Part shown: positions 1 through 7,613 of the stretch, piece after piece | How positions within the stretch are numbered: the stretch's first letter is position 1 | How the letters are laid out: each line of letters starts with the position of its first letter | Source: Candidatus Planktophila sulfonica | Lineage (GTDB): Bacteria; Actinomycetota; Actinomycetes; Nanopelagicales; Nanopelagicaceae | DNA length: 64,000 nucleotides | NCBI RefSeq assembly: GCF_002288065.1 | Contig: NZ_CP016773.1 | Coordinates: 992,001-1,056,000 of the forward strand | Reading direction: 5' to 3' | Position numbers and translations under genes: made by a program | The notes under the pieces: generated by a model | Told to the model about the DNA's origin: nothing | What the model saw: only the letters and a program-made list of their open reading frames with translations | Database searches by the model: none

Positions 1-288
1 TGGAGCCTGAGCCACTTCTCTGACCGCATCCGCGATCGCCATCAAATCATCTTCGCTCGGACCTGTTGCATTCGCATCAATTGATTGGCGAATAACTTCC
101 CAGCCATTTGGCACAGTAAGTCGCGCAGAGTGTTTTTCACAGAGGTCGTAAGAATGAGGTTCAGAGAAAGTTGCTAGCGGTCCAAGAACAGCAGTGGAAT
201 CTGCATAGATATATGTAAGAGTCATCGATGCAACTGATCGGCAACTGACGCGCGAACAGGCGCGACCAGTGCGAAGTTGTGAACTCAT
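1..288 (-). CDS. DUF3499 family protein, 3' part missing at window edge
   Basis: The reverse strand is open from an ATG at 288 to base 1, giving the first 96 residues; the C-terminus lies outside the window. I see a Cys-rich start (Cys at residues 11 and 16), then a conserved block with YADSTAVLGPLA and SYDLCEKH. These are hallmarks of DUF3499, a small, probably metal-binding actinobacterial family of unknown function that typically sits beside whiB2-type regulators, DUF5719 and a large glycosyltransferase, as here. The start is supported by a TAGCCT box seven bases upstream of the ATG, which suggests a leaderless mRNA. It has its own promoter although it follows DUF5719 by only 32 bp. Confidence 0.88.
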   Translation of the reverse strand, partial: MSSQLRTGRACSRVSCRSVASMTLTYIYADSTAVLGPLATFSEPHSYDLCEKHSARLTVPNGWEVIRQSIDANATGPSEDDLMAIADAVREVAQAP

Positions 289-295
289 AGCGCTA

Positions 296-301
296 AGGCT
301 A
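296..301 (-). promoter_or_regulatory. -10 box TAGCCT for DUF3499, leaderless
   Basis: TAGCCT is followed by 7 bases and then the ATG at 288. Transcription is therefore predicted to begin at or next to the start codon. No Shine-Dalgarno sequence is seen. Confidence 0.55.
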
Positions 302-320
302 GTGGGGGCGCTCTGAAAAG

Positions 321-1622
321 TTATGGATTGAGTACCCGAATATTTGATGCCGGGATTGAAGATTTCGTTAAGACGCTACCTGGGTTGAGAGGGATATACC
401 CATATCCACTCTTGGATGTAATGAGGGCAGCACCTGAAGTACCAGTTGAGATTTGAGAGAAGGAAACTGAGCGCACCGAACTAGAGACAACAAAGGTTGC
501 AATATCTTCAGCATCGATTTTTACGGACTTGCTCTTGCCGTTGGTATATGTGAGATCTAGTGTGACCTTGACTCGCTTGCCCGTAAAGACCAATGTAGGT
601 GCAAGCCCAGTAGTTGCCAAAGTGAATTCACTGAGCTGGCTAGCTCCAGTACTCCAGACAAAGTCGCGTTTGCCGCCAGATAGCGTGCGAGAGAAAACGG
701 ACCCCAGGATTGGCTGATCGGAAGTAATGTGTAGAGCAAATTTGCCTGACGCCATTGTTATATCCATCGGGATCTCAACAACCTTTTTATGCGCGATCGT
801 GCGCCCATTGATTCCTACAGGTGAAAAAGTGCCATCGGTAGATCGAATCTCTGCAGATATACGTGCATCTACATCACCCGGTACGAGCAATCGCAAAGTA
901 TGAGGCGTAGAACTATTTCGGCCAGTCTGCTGTGGGATTGCCGGAATCTGAAGCGTCTTGGTTGCATCCCCAGTTGAATTCACGAGATCTCCACCGAGAG
1001 CCTGAAGGCCCTTGCCGCGTTCGTCAATGAGGAAACCATTAACGCGACCCGAACGACTCAGAAGATGAATTGCAATCTCTTTAGATCCGGGTGCAAGTGT
1101 CGCCAAGGAAAGTGATGCATATGAATTTGGCTTGAGCGAAATGCTCCGTGGCGCAAGCTCTCCATTTTCATTAAAGAGTGTGATCTCGACAAGTGCGCGA
1201 CCTAATCCGCTGTTGACGATATTGAGCGAACCCTTCGAAGTGATATCGGCGATTGCACCGACAAACCATTGAGATGCAATAGGTGCGCTACATGGAACAG
1301 CGCCAGCCCACACACCCTTACGCACTTGCCACACAACAGGTGTGACAGGTCCTGCTTCAATCACAGCAGATTGCGCAGCAACTGCATATCTTCTAAAACC
1401 AACTTCAGCTGTCTTCATCGAAGATGTACCAGTCTTGCGAACCAACGTCTTCGGAGATGTCAGCGATATTGCAGTGGTGAGCCCGGAGATATTTGGAGGG
1501 CAGACAACAGCTGGGTAGCTCTCGTTGAATCTGCTAGTTGATGCGGTGAAATTAAGGATATTGCTGAGAAATACTGTGGCGGCAGTAGCTACGGCAAGAA
1601 TAAGAACTCTTCTATTTTTCAT
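321..1622 (-). CDS. DUF5719-like secreted or membrane-anchored protein
   Basis: A 433-residue protein with one N-terminal hydrophobic segment (about residues 5-25), either an uncleaved anchor or a signal peptide, followed by a long beta-rich, Ser/Thr/Gly-rich extracytoplasmic region with no catalytic motif that I recognise. Its place between a large GT2 glycosyltransferase and DUF3499, downstream of whiB, matches the actinobacterial DUF5719 family of unknown function; the assignment rests largely on this context. Its ATG overlaps the glycosyltransferase stop codon (ATGA at 1619-1622), so the two are probably co-translated. A role in envelope assembly with its neighbour is inference. Confidence 0.7.
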   Translation of the reverse strand: MKNRRVLILAVATAATVFLSNILNFTASTSRFNESYPAVVCPPNISGLTTAISLTSPKTLVRKTGTSSMKTAEVGFRRYAVAAQSAVIEAGPVTPVVWQVRKGVWAGAVPCSAPIASQWFVGAIADITSKGSLNIVNSGLGRALVEITLFNENGELAPRSISLKPNSYASLSLATLAPGSKEIAIHLLSRSGRVNGFLIDERGKGLQALGGDLVNSTGDATKTLQIPAIPQQTGRNSSTPHTLRLLVPGDVDARISAEIRSTDGTFSPVGINGRTIAHKKVVEIPMDITMASGKFALHITSDQPILGSVFSRTLSGGKRDFVWSTGASQLSEFTLATTGLAPTLVFTGKRVKVTLDLTYTNGKSKSVKIDAEDIATFVVSSSVRSVSFSQISTGTSGAALITSKSGYGYIPLNPGSVLTKSSIPASNIRVLNP

Positions 1623-4600
1623 GAGAGCTCCGATTCCGAAATCTCACGACGGCGACGGCCTGCTGGCAAAGCCAGAACAACTGTGGTGACAAGTACGATG
1701 AGGAAGAAGGAGATCCAAGCTCGTCGAGCAGTGCCATCATGAATTACTGAAATATCTCCACCTGTTGTTACCTCAAATGTTGGTAAACCATTGGCGTTTT
1801 CAATCTTTGCCAATCGATAACCATCTTGGAATACCTGCCAACGCTTGCTGTAGGTCTCAGTTAACGTGATTGTGCCTGGCGTTGGAGCATTGGCACTCAC
1901 GCCCTTCGATTCAAGTACAAATTCTTTTCCAGAGTAATCAACAAACTTGATTCGGCCAGTACTTTCCAATACTCGCCAGACGATTCCGTCTCGGGTCGCT
2001 GAAGTTCTGTTAAAACCGCCCAACCCATCGATCGTCTGAACTACTTCTGGGATGACTGGGTTCTTGAGGAATACGTACTTAATTCCGTAATCTGCAAAGA
2101 CCTTACTTGATGTCACGCCTGTGTTATCGACGAGACCTTCAATGGCCTTTGAAATGACATCTGTATCGGCAGGTGCCACATCAACTTCACCTAAAGTCGC
2201 TGAACTTCCACGCGAAATGTAATAAGAAAGTGTTGGTTCTCCCTTGCTTCGATAAGGTCTTAGCACGACGGTCTTTGCATCATTTTCAATGGCTAAGAAT
2301 GCTGGCAAGACTTCTTTTGAAGATGTGCGCACAGGTGAATCTGCACCTGCAGTGATGAGCCAGAAAATAGATGTTGTTGAGTAGAAGAGAGTCAGTAATA
2401 GCACTGCTGCGACAGAGATATGTCTGTAGTTAATATGTGATTGTTGAAGGCGGGCTCGAATCTTGTCGAACATAACTACTGCTGAAGTGATTGAGAGCAG
2501 CGTTGCAATCGAGAGAAGTGTGCCGGCAAATACTCGAGATGATGTTGCAGCACCATAGCCATGAAGAGTAAGTGCGCTCATGAGGGTTGCAGAGAGCAAG
2601 AAGACGATGCCAAGGGAAGCAAACTTACGGGCTGCAGTTGTAGAGAAATATGTAACAAAGAGAACGAAGGCAATCGGGCTGATTGCCCACCATGGAAGTG
2701 AACCTGGGCCTCCTGGATTTGCCAGGAGCGCGAGGTTGGGTCCCCCACCAGAAACTGTTAATCCGATTTCACCAAGTAAGCGAGATGGGTGAACAAAGTA
2801 TGCAAATGAACCAGGGGCAGATAAGAGGAAAGGAATAAAGAGCAAAGTCAGACGGCGAATTACTCGCTGGATAAATTGAGAATCACGATAATTCTTTTCG
2901 GCAGCTAAGTAATCCCGGTAAATTCTAAAAAGTACAGCTGCAAGAACAATGAGGATTGCAGATGGATTGAAGGCAAAAATCAACCAGATGAAGAGGGAAT
3001 ATGCGTAGATGCTGCGCCACGAGCTCTGATCAATGTCATTCCAATTCTTGAGCTCACCGATAAATATAGGAAGCAGGGCGAGGAAGATGATGACGCCGAG
3101 GCGCCCTGCATTGATGGATGCGATTGCTACTGGTGAGAATGCATAGAGAAGAGCGGCGCCGGATGAGAGCCATTCATTATCTGTAAATCGCTTGAGGTAA
3201 CGATATGAAGTAAGCAGGAGCAGAAATGGTGCTGCAAAGAAGAAGATAGTGATGAGGAGCGGAACATTTCCTAATGTAAATATCGATGCAGTTGAAACGA
3301 GTAATACCCAAGCAGGAGTCGATTCACCGCTACCCATTCCGATTCCATGCCAGCTAGCAAGGTAGAGCTTGAAGAGATCAGATAACCCATCTGGTGATGG
3401 CGCTAGCGCCCCACCTGAGATTGGACCGATGCGATGTCGAGCCCAGAAAAGTGAGACCACAAATATCAAAGTTGTTACGGCAACAATTGGCTGCGTAAAG
3501 AAGAGCTTCCAAGGGCGGTGGGCAACTGGAACCAATAGATCTTCTTCTTCATTAATTGTTAAATCACTCAGCGCAGCAGTTGTATCGCCTGAGTTGTCCG
3601 GCAAGAGCTTGCCTCTGATTACTTCAAATCCACGTGAGAATGAACTGCGCAGTTGCGTCCAACGAGATGGAACAAAAGCCTTTACTACTCGACTTGAAAC
3701 AAAGCGGCTCTTCTTTCTCGCCTTGCGAGCTTCAAAGAGTTCATTGGGATGGATGATGAGAGAGCCGATTGCCAGAATTTCATCACTTGCATATCCAGGT
3801 AACTTTGCAAAGAGGTAACCAACTGCACGGAAAAGTGCGCCGGCAAATAATTGAATTGTGAGCCATGGCAGCGACCAGAAACTTGAATTAGCTAAGAGCA
3901 CGTACGCGGCGTTACGGCGATCGAGCAAGAGTGGACGATGAAGGAATGCGCCCTTTACATCGACATCTCTGCGCTCTGTTGCCGAAGCTTGTGCGTGATA
4001 GCCAACGGCATCTGTTACTACAACGACAGAATGGCCAGCTGTACGAACTCTCCAACCGAAATCGACATCGTCGCGGAATAGTTCGAGGTTCTGGTCGAAA
4101 CCGCCAATCTCTTCAAAGATATCTCGTCTGATGAGTGCACCTGCAGTACTGACTGAAAGTACTTCGTGGATTCCATCTCGTTGACCTTGGTCATATTCAG
4201 ATGGTTCAAGACCAGTCCATCGCGCACCATTGGAGGCCAAACTAATTCCGACTTCGAGTAAGTGGGTGCGATCATGCCAACCAAGAAGTTTGGGTCCTGC
4301 CATGACAACACTTGGTCGTTCGATGAGAACTGCGAGAAGTGATTCAAGAGATGAAGCAGTAAGAGCGCAGTCATCGTGGAGAATCCAAAGCCACTCATCA
4401 ACGCCTTCGACGGGAGTTGCAAGTTGATCCACGCCATATGCAACTGCTGCACCGAAACCAGTTGTGCGATCCAATGTGGCAACCGGAATGCGAGCGCCTT
4501 TAAGAAGTTTCGCTGATGAATCTATTGAGCCAGTATCGACTGCAAGAATTTGATCAACCTGACGAGTTTGTGAAGCGATTGATGCAACAACTTCAGGCAA

Positions 4601-4654
4601 CCACGTTGATCCATCATGGACAACGAGAATTGCTGAAACGCGTTGCGTACTCAT
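1619..4654 (-). CDS. Large membrane glycosyltransferase (GT2 domain plus polytopic module)
   Basis: A 1011-residue protein. Residues about 6-250 form a GT-A fold of family 2: SAILVVHDGSTW at the start, a nucleotide-sugar Asp region near VDTGSIDSS, the metal-binding LHDDC, and GWRVRTAGH near the domain end. The remainder is a membrane module with many hydrophobic helices from about residue 250, an extracytoplasmic segment at roughly 770-950, and a last helix near the C-terminus followed by a basic tail. It probably adds a sugar to an envelope polymer or lipid carrier; acceptor and donor are unknown. This gene between whiB and DUF5719 is a conserved actinobacterial arrangement. A TAAGTT box six bases before the ATG indicates a leaderless promoter separate from that of whiB. 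Confidence 0.88.
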   Translation of the reverse strand: MSTQRVSAILVVHDGSTWLPEVVASIASQTRQVDQILAVDTGSIDSSAKLLKGARIPVATLDRTTGFGAAVAYGVDQLATPVEGVDEWLWILHDDCALTASSLESLLAVLIERPSVVMAGPKLLGWHDRTHLLEVGISLASNGARWTGLEPSEYDQGQRDGIHEVLSVSTAGALIRRDIFEEIGGFDQNLELFRDDVDFGWRVRTAGHSVVVVTDAVGYHAQASATERRDVDVKGAFLHRPLLLDRRNAAYVLLANSSFWSLPWLTIQLFAGALFRAVGYLFAKLPGYASDEILAIGSLIIHPNELFEARKARKKSRFVSSRVVKAFVPSRWTQLRSSFSRGFEVIRGKLLPDNSGDTTAALSDLTINEEEDLLVPVAHRPWKLFFTQPIVAVTTLIFVVSLFWARHRIGPISGGALAPSPDGLSDLFKLYLASWHGIGMGSGESTPAWVLLVSTASIFTLGNVPLLITIFFFAAPFLLLLTSYRYLKRFTDNEWLSSGAALLYAFSPVAIASINAGRLGVIIFLALLPIFIGELKNWNDIDQSSWRSIYAYSLFIWLIFAFNPSAILIVLAAVLFRIYRDYLAAEKNYRDSQFIQRVIRRLTLLFIPFLLSAPGSFAYFVHPSRLLGEIGLTVSGGGPNLALLANPGGPGSLPWWAISPIAFVLFVTYFSTTAARKFASLGIVFLLSATLMSALTLHGYGAATSSRVFAGTLLSIATLLSITSAVVMFDKIRARLQQSHINYRHISVAAVLLLTLFYSTTSIFWLITAGADSPVRTSSKEVLPAFLAIENDAKTVVLRPYRSKGEPTLSYYISRGSSATLGEVDVAPADTDVISKAIEGLVDNTGVTSSKVFADYGIKYVFLKNPVIPEVVQTIDGLGGFNRTSATRDGIVWRVLESTGRIKFVDYSGKEFVLESKGVSANAPTPGTITLTETYSKRWQVFQDGYRLAKIENANGLPTFEVTTGGDISVIHDGTARRAWISFFLIVLVTTVVLALPAGRRRREISESELS

Positions 4655-4660
4655 AAGGGA

Positions 4661-4666
4661 AACTTA
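4661..4666 (-). promoter_or_regulatory. -10 box TAAGTT for the membrane glycosyltransferase, leaderless
   Basis: TAAGTT is followed by six bases (TCCCTT) and the ATG at 4654. No Shine-Dalgarno sequence is seen. Confidence 0.6.
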
Positions 4667-4702
4667 TCGTTTGAAACTGTGAAGTAAATGAAGTGCCCGT
4701 GC

Positions 4703-5011
4703 TTACGCAGGACGACGCTTCAGGCGGCGGCGCTCACGTTCAGAGAGGCCACCCCAAATTCCGAAACGCTCATCATGCGCGAGCGCATATTCGAGACATT
4801 CCTGACGGACTTCGCATGAAAGGCAGACACGCTTTGCTTCACGTGTTGATCCGCCCTTCTCAGGGAAAAAAGCTTCTGGGTCGGTCTGGGCGCAGAGTGA
4901 GCGCTCCTGCCAGGAGAGTTCAATATTCTCTCCGCTAGCGAGTTGGATAGTTGGTCCAGCAGTGGGGGCTGATGGCTTGCCAGTCGATGTTCCTTCTGGG
5001 CGGATCGGCAT
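4703..5011 (-). CDS. whiB: WhiB-family iron-sulfur regulator (WhiB2/WhmD-like)
   Basis: A 102-residue protein with the four cluster-ligand cysteines C40, C63, C66 and C72 (spacing C-x22-C-x2-C-x5-C), the GIWGG turn at 84-88 and a basic C-terminal tail (ERERRRLKRR), the standard WhiB layout. WhiB proteins carry a 4Fe-4S cluster and act on transcription through the principal sigma factor. Its neighbourhood (glycosyltransferase, DUF5719, DUF3499, sugar nucleotidyltransferase) is that of the WhiB2/WhmD branch, which is linked to cell division and septation; the branch assignment is inference from context. A GAGGAG ribosome site lies seven bases before the ATG, and the leader of about 55 nt makes this one of the few clearly leadered genes here. 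Confidence 0.95.
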   Translation of the reverse strand: MPIRPEGTSTGKPSAPTAGPTIQLASGENIELSWQERSLCAQTDPEAFFPEKGGSTREAKRVCLSCEVRQECLEYALAHDERFGIWGGLSERERRRLKRRPA

Positions 5012-5072
5012 GCGCGAGTCTCCTCAAGTCATTAGGGCGCACTTCGGTGTGAAGAACGCGCTCTAGGAATGA

Positions 5073-5101
5073 ATTACACCCGTGTAATCCCTCTGAGTCA
5101 A
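5073..5101 (-). promoter_or_regulatory. whiB promoter with palindromic operator over the -10
   Basis: On the reverse strand TTGACT (5101-5096), a 17-bp spacer and TGTAAT (5078-5073) form a well-spaced housekeeping-type promoter. A perfect 16-bp palindrome, ATTACAC-CC-GTGTAAT (5073-5088), includes the whole -10 box and half the spacer. A dimeric repressor bound there would block RNA polymerase. Confidence 0.7.
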
Positions 5102-5124
5102 CCCCGAGGTAGAGACTTTTTTCC

Positions 5125-5142
5125 ATATTTCTCGAGAAATAT
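5125..5142. repeat. Perfect 18-bp palindrome upstream of the whiB promoter
   Basis: ATATTTCTCGAGAAATAT is self-complementary over its full length. It lies about 24 bp upstream of the whiB -35 box and about 30 bp downstream of the nucleotidyltransferase stop. With no loop it is a better dimer-binding site than a terminator. Confidence 0.6.
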
Positions 5143-5172
5143 TCGAAAATCTGGGGTGATTGTCGATTTTTT

Positions 5173-6129
5173 CTAGAGATTGATGGGTAGATCGAGCTTT
5201 TTAGAGAGGTAATGGGCGCTTTTATTCGTCCCAGCTGCAACTTCTGTCCCATGAGCAATGAAAGAGTGAGCGAGTACCGCCCCATCGCCGATAGTGACAT
5301 CGTCGCCAATAATGCAATCGTCAATCTCAACACCTGAGCCAATTGAACAGCGAGCCCCAATTGAAGTTCCACCTGTAATCCGCGCATCTGAAGCGATAGT
5401 TGTATCAGCCATCGCCTGGAAATCTCCATCGACTAAATCGCGAGAGCCCTTAAAGAGCGCAGCAGGAGTTCCCACATCAAGCCAGTATGACTGCTCTTTG
5501 TAGCCGAATACAGGTCGGCCACTTGAAACGAGCGCTGGAAAGGTTTCTCGTTCAACACTGACAACTTTGCCCAATGGAATCTGATCTATAACGGATGGGC
5601 TAAATACATAACAACCAGCGTTAATTGAATTAGTGACCGGGTTATCCATTTTTTCTAGGAACGCGGTTACGCGACCATCTGAATCTGTAGGAACGCAACC
5701 AAAGGCGCGAGCATCTGCAACATCGATCAGATGCAGCGTTACATCTGCCTTATTCTCTAGATGGAAAGCAATCTGATCAGCGATGGAGTGGCGGCTCAGT
5801 ACATCGCCATTAAAGATAACAACCGGTTCATCGCGTCCAAGTAGTTCTGCCGCATTGCGAATGGCGCCACCGGTGCCCAGAGGCTCTTTCTCAACTGCAT
5901 AAAGAATCTTCATCCCCCACTGAGCTCCATCGCCAAAGTACGGAGTAAAGACGTCTGCAAGATATGAAGTTGCAAGCACTAACGTGTGAATGCCAGCTTT
6001 CTTTGCAGCAAGTATCTGATGTTCAGTAACAGGAAGTCCTGCAACAGGAAGCATTGGCTTCGGTGACTCATCTGTCAGCGGCTTGAGGCGAGTACCAAAG
6101 CCACCCACCAGGAGAATGCCTACAGCCAT
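5173..6129 (-). CDS. Sugar-phosphate nucleotidyltransferase (mannose-1-phosphate guanylyltransferase type)
   Basis: A 318-residue protein. The N-terminal nucleotidyltransferase fold opens with the signature GGFGTRLKPLTDESPKPMLP (residues about 9-28); the FNGDVLS segment carries the metal-binding Asp. Residues about 240-300 are a left-handed beta-helix of hexapeptide repeats (ITGGTSIGARCSIGSGVEI), as in GDP-mannose and related pyrophosphorylases. It makes an NDP-sugar from NTP and sugar 1-phosphate. Actinobacteria often carry a GDP-mannose enzyme of this type near whiB2, which favours GTP and mannose 1-phosphate, but UTP or dTTP with glucose 1-phosphate is not excluded. Its ATG shares one base with the dapC stop (TAATG). 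Confidence 0.85.
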   Translation of the reverse strand: MAVGILLVGGFGTRLKPLTDESPKPMLPVAGLPVTEHQILAAKKAGIHTLVLATSYLADVFTPYFGDGAQWGMKILYAVEKEPLGTGGAIRNAAELLGRDEPVVIFNGDVLSRHSIADQIAFHLENKADVTLHLIDVADARAFGCVPTDSDGRVTAFLEKMDNPVTNSINAGCYVFSPSVIDQIPLGKVVSVERETFPALVSSGRPVFGYKEQSYWLDVGTPAALFKGSRDLVDGDFQAMADTTIASDARITGGTSIGARCSIGSGVEIDDCIIGDDVTIGDGAVLAHSFIAHGTEVAAGTNKSAHYLSKKLDLPINL

Positions 6130-7202
6130 TACTGCGCACTCACTTCACTTGTAATGCGCATTGCTGCTTCAGAAATTTGTTGATCCGTTGCAGTCATCGC
6201 GATTCGGATATGGGTTGCATCTCCATAGAAAATTCCGGGGGTTGCCAGGATTCCAAGGGATGCAAGCCAGGCAACGGATTGCCAGCAATCTTCATTACGG
6301 GTAGCCCAGAGATAAAGGCCGGCATCGGAGAAATCAATGGAAAACCCTGCAGCTTCAAGAGCGGGGATTAAGAGATCTTTTCGAGAGTTATAGCGTGCTC
6401 GTTGTTGAGCGACATGTTCTGAATCTGAAAGCGCAGCAATCATGGCTTTCTGAACCGGAAGTGGAACCATCATTCCTGCATGTTTGCGCACCTCAAGAAT
6501 CTGCGCGATAAGTTGAGGATCACCGACAACAAATGCTGCGCGATAGCCAGCTAGATTCGAGCGCTTAGAAAGTGAGTGCACGGCAAGGATGTTTTTATTA
6601 TCTCCGCCAGTGTGAGCGAGAATTGATGTGGGAGTTACTGTCTTTCCAAATTCGAGGTAACACTCATCAGAAACGACTACTCCCCCGGTTCTGCGCGCCC
6701 AATCAATTGCAGATTGATATTCAGATGCGGAATGCACACGTCCAGTTGGGTTTGATGGTGAATTAACCCACGCTAAATCAGCTTGCGGCCAGTGCGATGC
6801 ATCAATTCCTACTGGCGTTGCTCCAGATTTAGCAATCATTGCCCCGACTAAATAGGTTGGGTAAGCAACTTCAGGATAAAGAACGCTCTGCGATGTCAGA
6901 AAAGTTGGTAGCCACGCAACAAACTCTTTTGAACCGATGAGTGGAAGAACTCCGAACTCACCAGTGGCTCCAAGGTTTAACCTTGCCCATTCTGTAATTG
7001 CAGTACGAAGCTCAGGTGTTCCCATCGTGACGGGATAACTTGGTGAATTTGCAGAGTCTTTTAGCGCTTGTTGAATAAAGTCCGGGGTTGCATCAACAGG
7101 GGTGCCAACAGAGAGATCAATAATTCCTGCTGGATGTTCTTTCGCAGTTGCGCCATATGGAGCGAGCGCATCCCACGGGAAATCAGGAAGTTTGTGGCCC
7201 AA
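6129..7202 (-). CDS. dapC: Succinyldiaminopimelate transaminase (DapC)
   Basis: A 357-residue fold-type I PLP aminotransferase that makes N-succinyl-2-amino-6-ketopimelate into N-succinyl-LL-diaminopimelate for lysine and peptidoglycan. The LPDFPWD start and DLSVGTPVD (about 29-37) are typical of actinobacterial DapC. NSPSNPTGR (147-155) and the PLP lysine in HSLSKRSNLAGYR (K213) are intact. The position directly after fdxA is the conserved actinobacterial order. The ATG lies inside the last codons of fdxA (20-bp overlap), so translation is probably coupled. DapD, which makes the succinylated precursor, is at 24337, so this cell uses the succinylase route. Confidence 0.93.
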   Translation of the reverse strand: MGHKLPDFPWDALAPYGATAKEHPAGIIDLSVGTPVDATPDFIQQALKDSANSPSYPVTMGTPELRTAITEWARLNLGATGEFGVLPLIGSKEFVAWLPTFLTSQSVLYPEVAYPTYLVGAMIAKSGATPVGIDASHWPQADLAWVNSPSNPTGRVHSASEYQSAIDWARRTGGVVVSDECYLEFGKTVTPTSILAHTGGDNKNILAVHSLSKRSNLAGYRAAFVVGDPQLIAQILEVRKHAGMMVPLPVQKAMIAALSDSEHVAQQRARYNSRKDLLIPALEAAGFSIDFSDAGLYLWATRNEDCWQSVAWLASLGILATPGIFYGDATHIRIAMTATDQQISEAAMRITSEVSAQ

Positions 7203-7503
7203 GAGCAGTTACATCTGCATGGTCGGTATTTGTCTCGCCGACCTTTGATGCTCCCCCAGGTGAACCGAGTTCGATAAAGAATTCTGTATTGATCTTCTTG
7301 TAGTTCTGCCACTGTCCTGGAACGTCATCTTCGTAATAGATAGCTTCGACTGGGCATACTGGTTCGCAAGCACCGCAGTCGACACATTCGTCAGGCTGGA
7401 TGTAGAGCATGCGGGTACCGTCATAGATGCAGTCGACTGGGCACTCTTCACGGCAAGACTTATCTTTAACATCCACGCATGGTTCTGCAATTACATATGT
7501 CAC
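7183..7503 (-). CDS. fdxA: 7Fe-8S-type ferredoxin
   Basis: A 106-residue ferredoxin. C9, C17 and the VDC cysteine at 25 fit the first cluster and CVDCGACEPVCP (about 41-52) the 4Fe-4S cluster; the C-terminal WQNYKKINTEFF extension is typical of the mycobacterial FdxA/FdxC group, with one 3Fe-4S and one 4Fe-4S cluster. It is a soluble low-potential electron carrier; the partner is not evident. Translation starts at GTG (7503) behind a strong CGGAGGA site. TAGAAT at 7545-7540 is a plausible -10, giving a short leader. Confidence 0.93.
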   Translation of the reverse strand: MTYVIAEPCVDVKDKSCREECPVDCIYDGTRMLYIQPDECVDCGACEPVCPVEAIYYEDDVPGQWQNYKKINTEFFIELGSPGGASKVGETNTDHADVTALGPQTS

Positions 7504-7539
7504 GAAAAGTCCTCCGGGAGCTATTAACGGTAGGCGGTA

Positions 7540-7545
7540 ATTCTA
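7540..7545 (-). promoter_or_regulatory. -10 box TAGAAT for fdxA-dapC-nucleotidyltransferase
   Basis: TAGAAT on the reverse strand lies about 37 bases before the fdxA GTG. It predicts a leader of about 30 nt carrying the CGGAGGA ribosome site. No good -35 box is seen. Confidence 0.5.
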
Positions 7546-7571
7546 ACCCTGCGAGAGCGCTCGTGCACGAT

Positions 7572-7577
7572 TAGGGT
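7572..7577 (+). promoter_or_regulatory. -10 box TAGGGT before the CysRS leader ORF
   Basis: TAGGGT is followed by six bases (TGGGCC) and an ATG at 7584. That ATG opens a 9-codon ORF, not the synthetase frame. The box overlaps the upstream in-frame TTG at 7577, so that TTG should not be in the mRNA. Confidence 0.55.
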
Positions 7578-7583
7578 TGGGCC

Positions 7584-7613
7584 ATGTCCAGCAAAGTCTT
7601 GGGTCAGCGATGA
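7584..7613 (+). CDS. Putative 9-residue leaderless leader peptide before CysRS fusion
   Basis: The ATG at 7584 sits where the TAGGGT-N6 promoter predicts transcription to begin. It encodes MSSKVLGQR and ends at TGA 7611-7613, which overlaps the ATG (7610) of the next gene as ATGA. This arrangement would deliver ribosomes to a start codon that has no Shine-Dalgarno site. Leaderless small ORFs that control cysteine genes are known in mycobacteria, but those carry Cys codons and this one has none. It may only serve translational coupling. Confidence 0.4.
   Translation: MSSKVLGQR

Noticed and set aside
3369-3818. 149-codon forward open frame inside the 1011-aa glycosyltransferase
   Set aside because: Antisense to clear coding sequence, no recognisable domain, no promoter or ribosome site. 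The same holds for the 154-codon frame at 4018-4482.
4935-5429. 164-codon reverse open frame spanning the whiB promoter region
   Set aside because: It crosses the whiB start, promoter and palindromes, and its sequence is low in complexity and unlike any family.
7577-7609. Longer CysRS start at TTG 7577
   Set aside because: It overlaps the TAGGGT -10 box, adds 11 residues without domain similarity, and ATG 7610 lies right at the start of the SH3-like domain.
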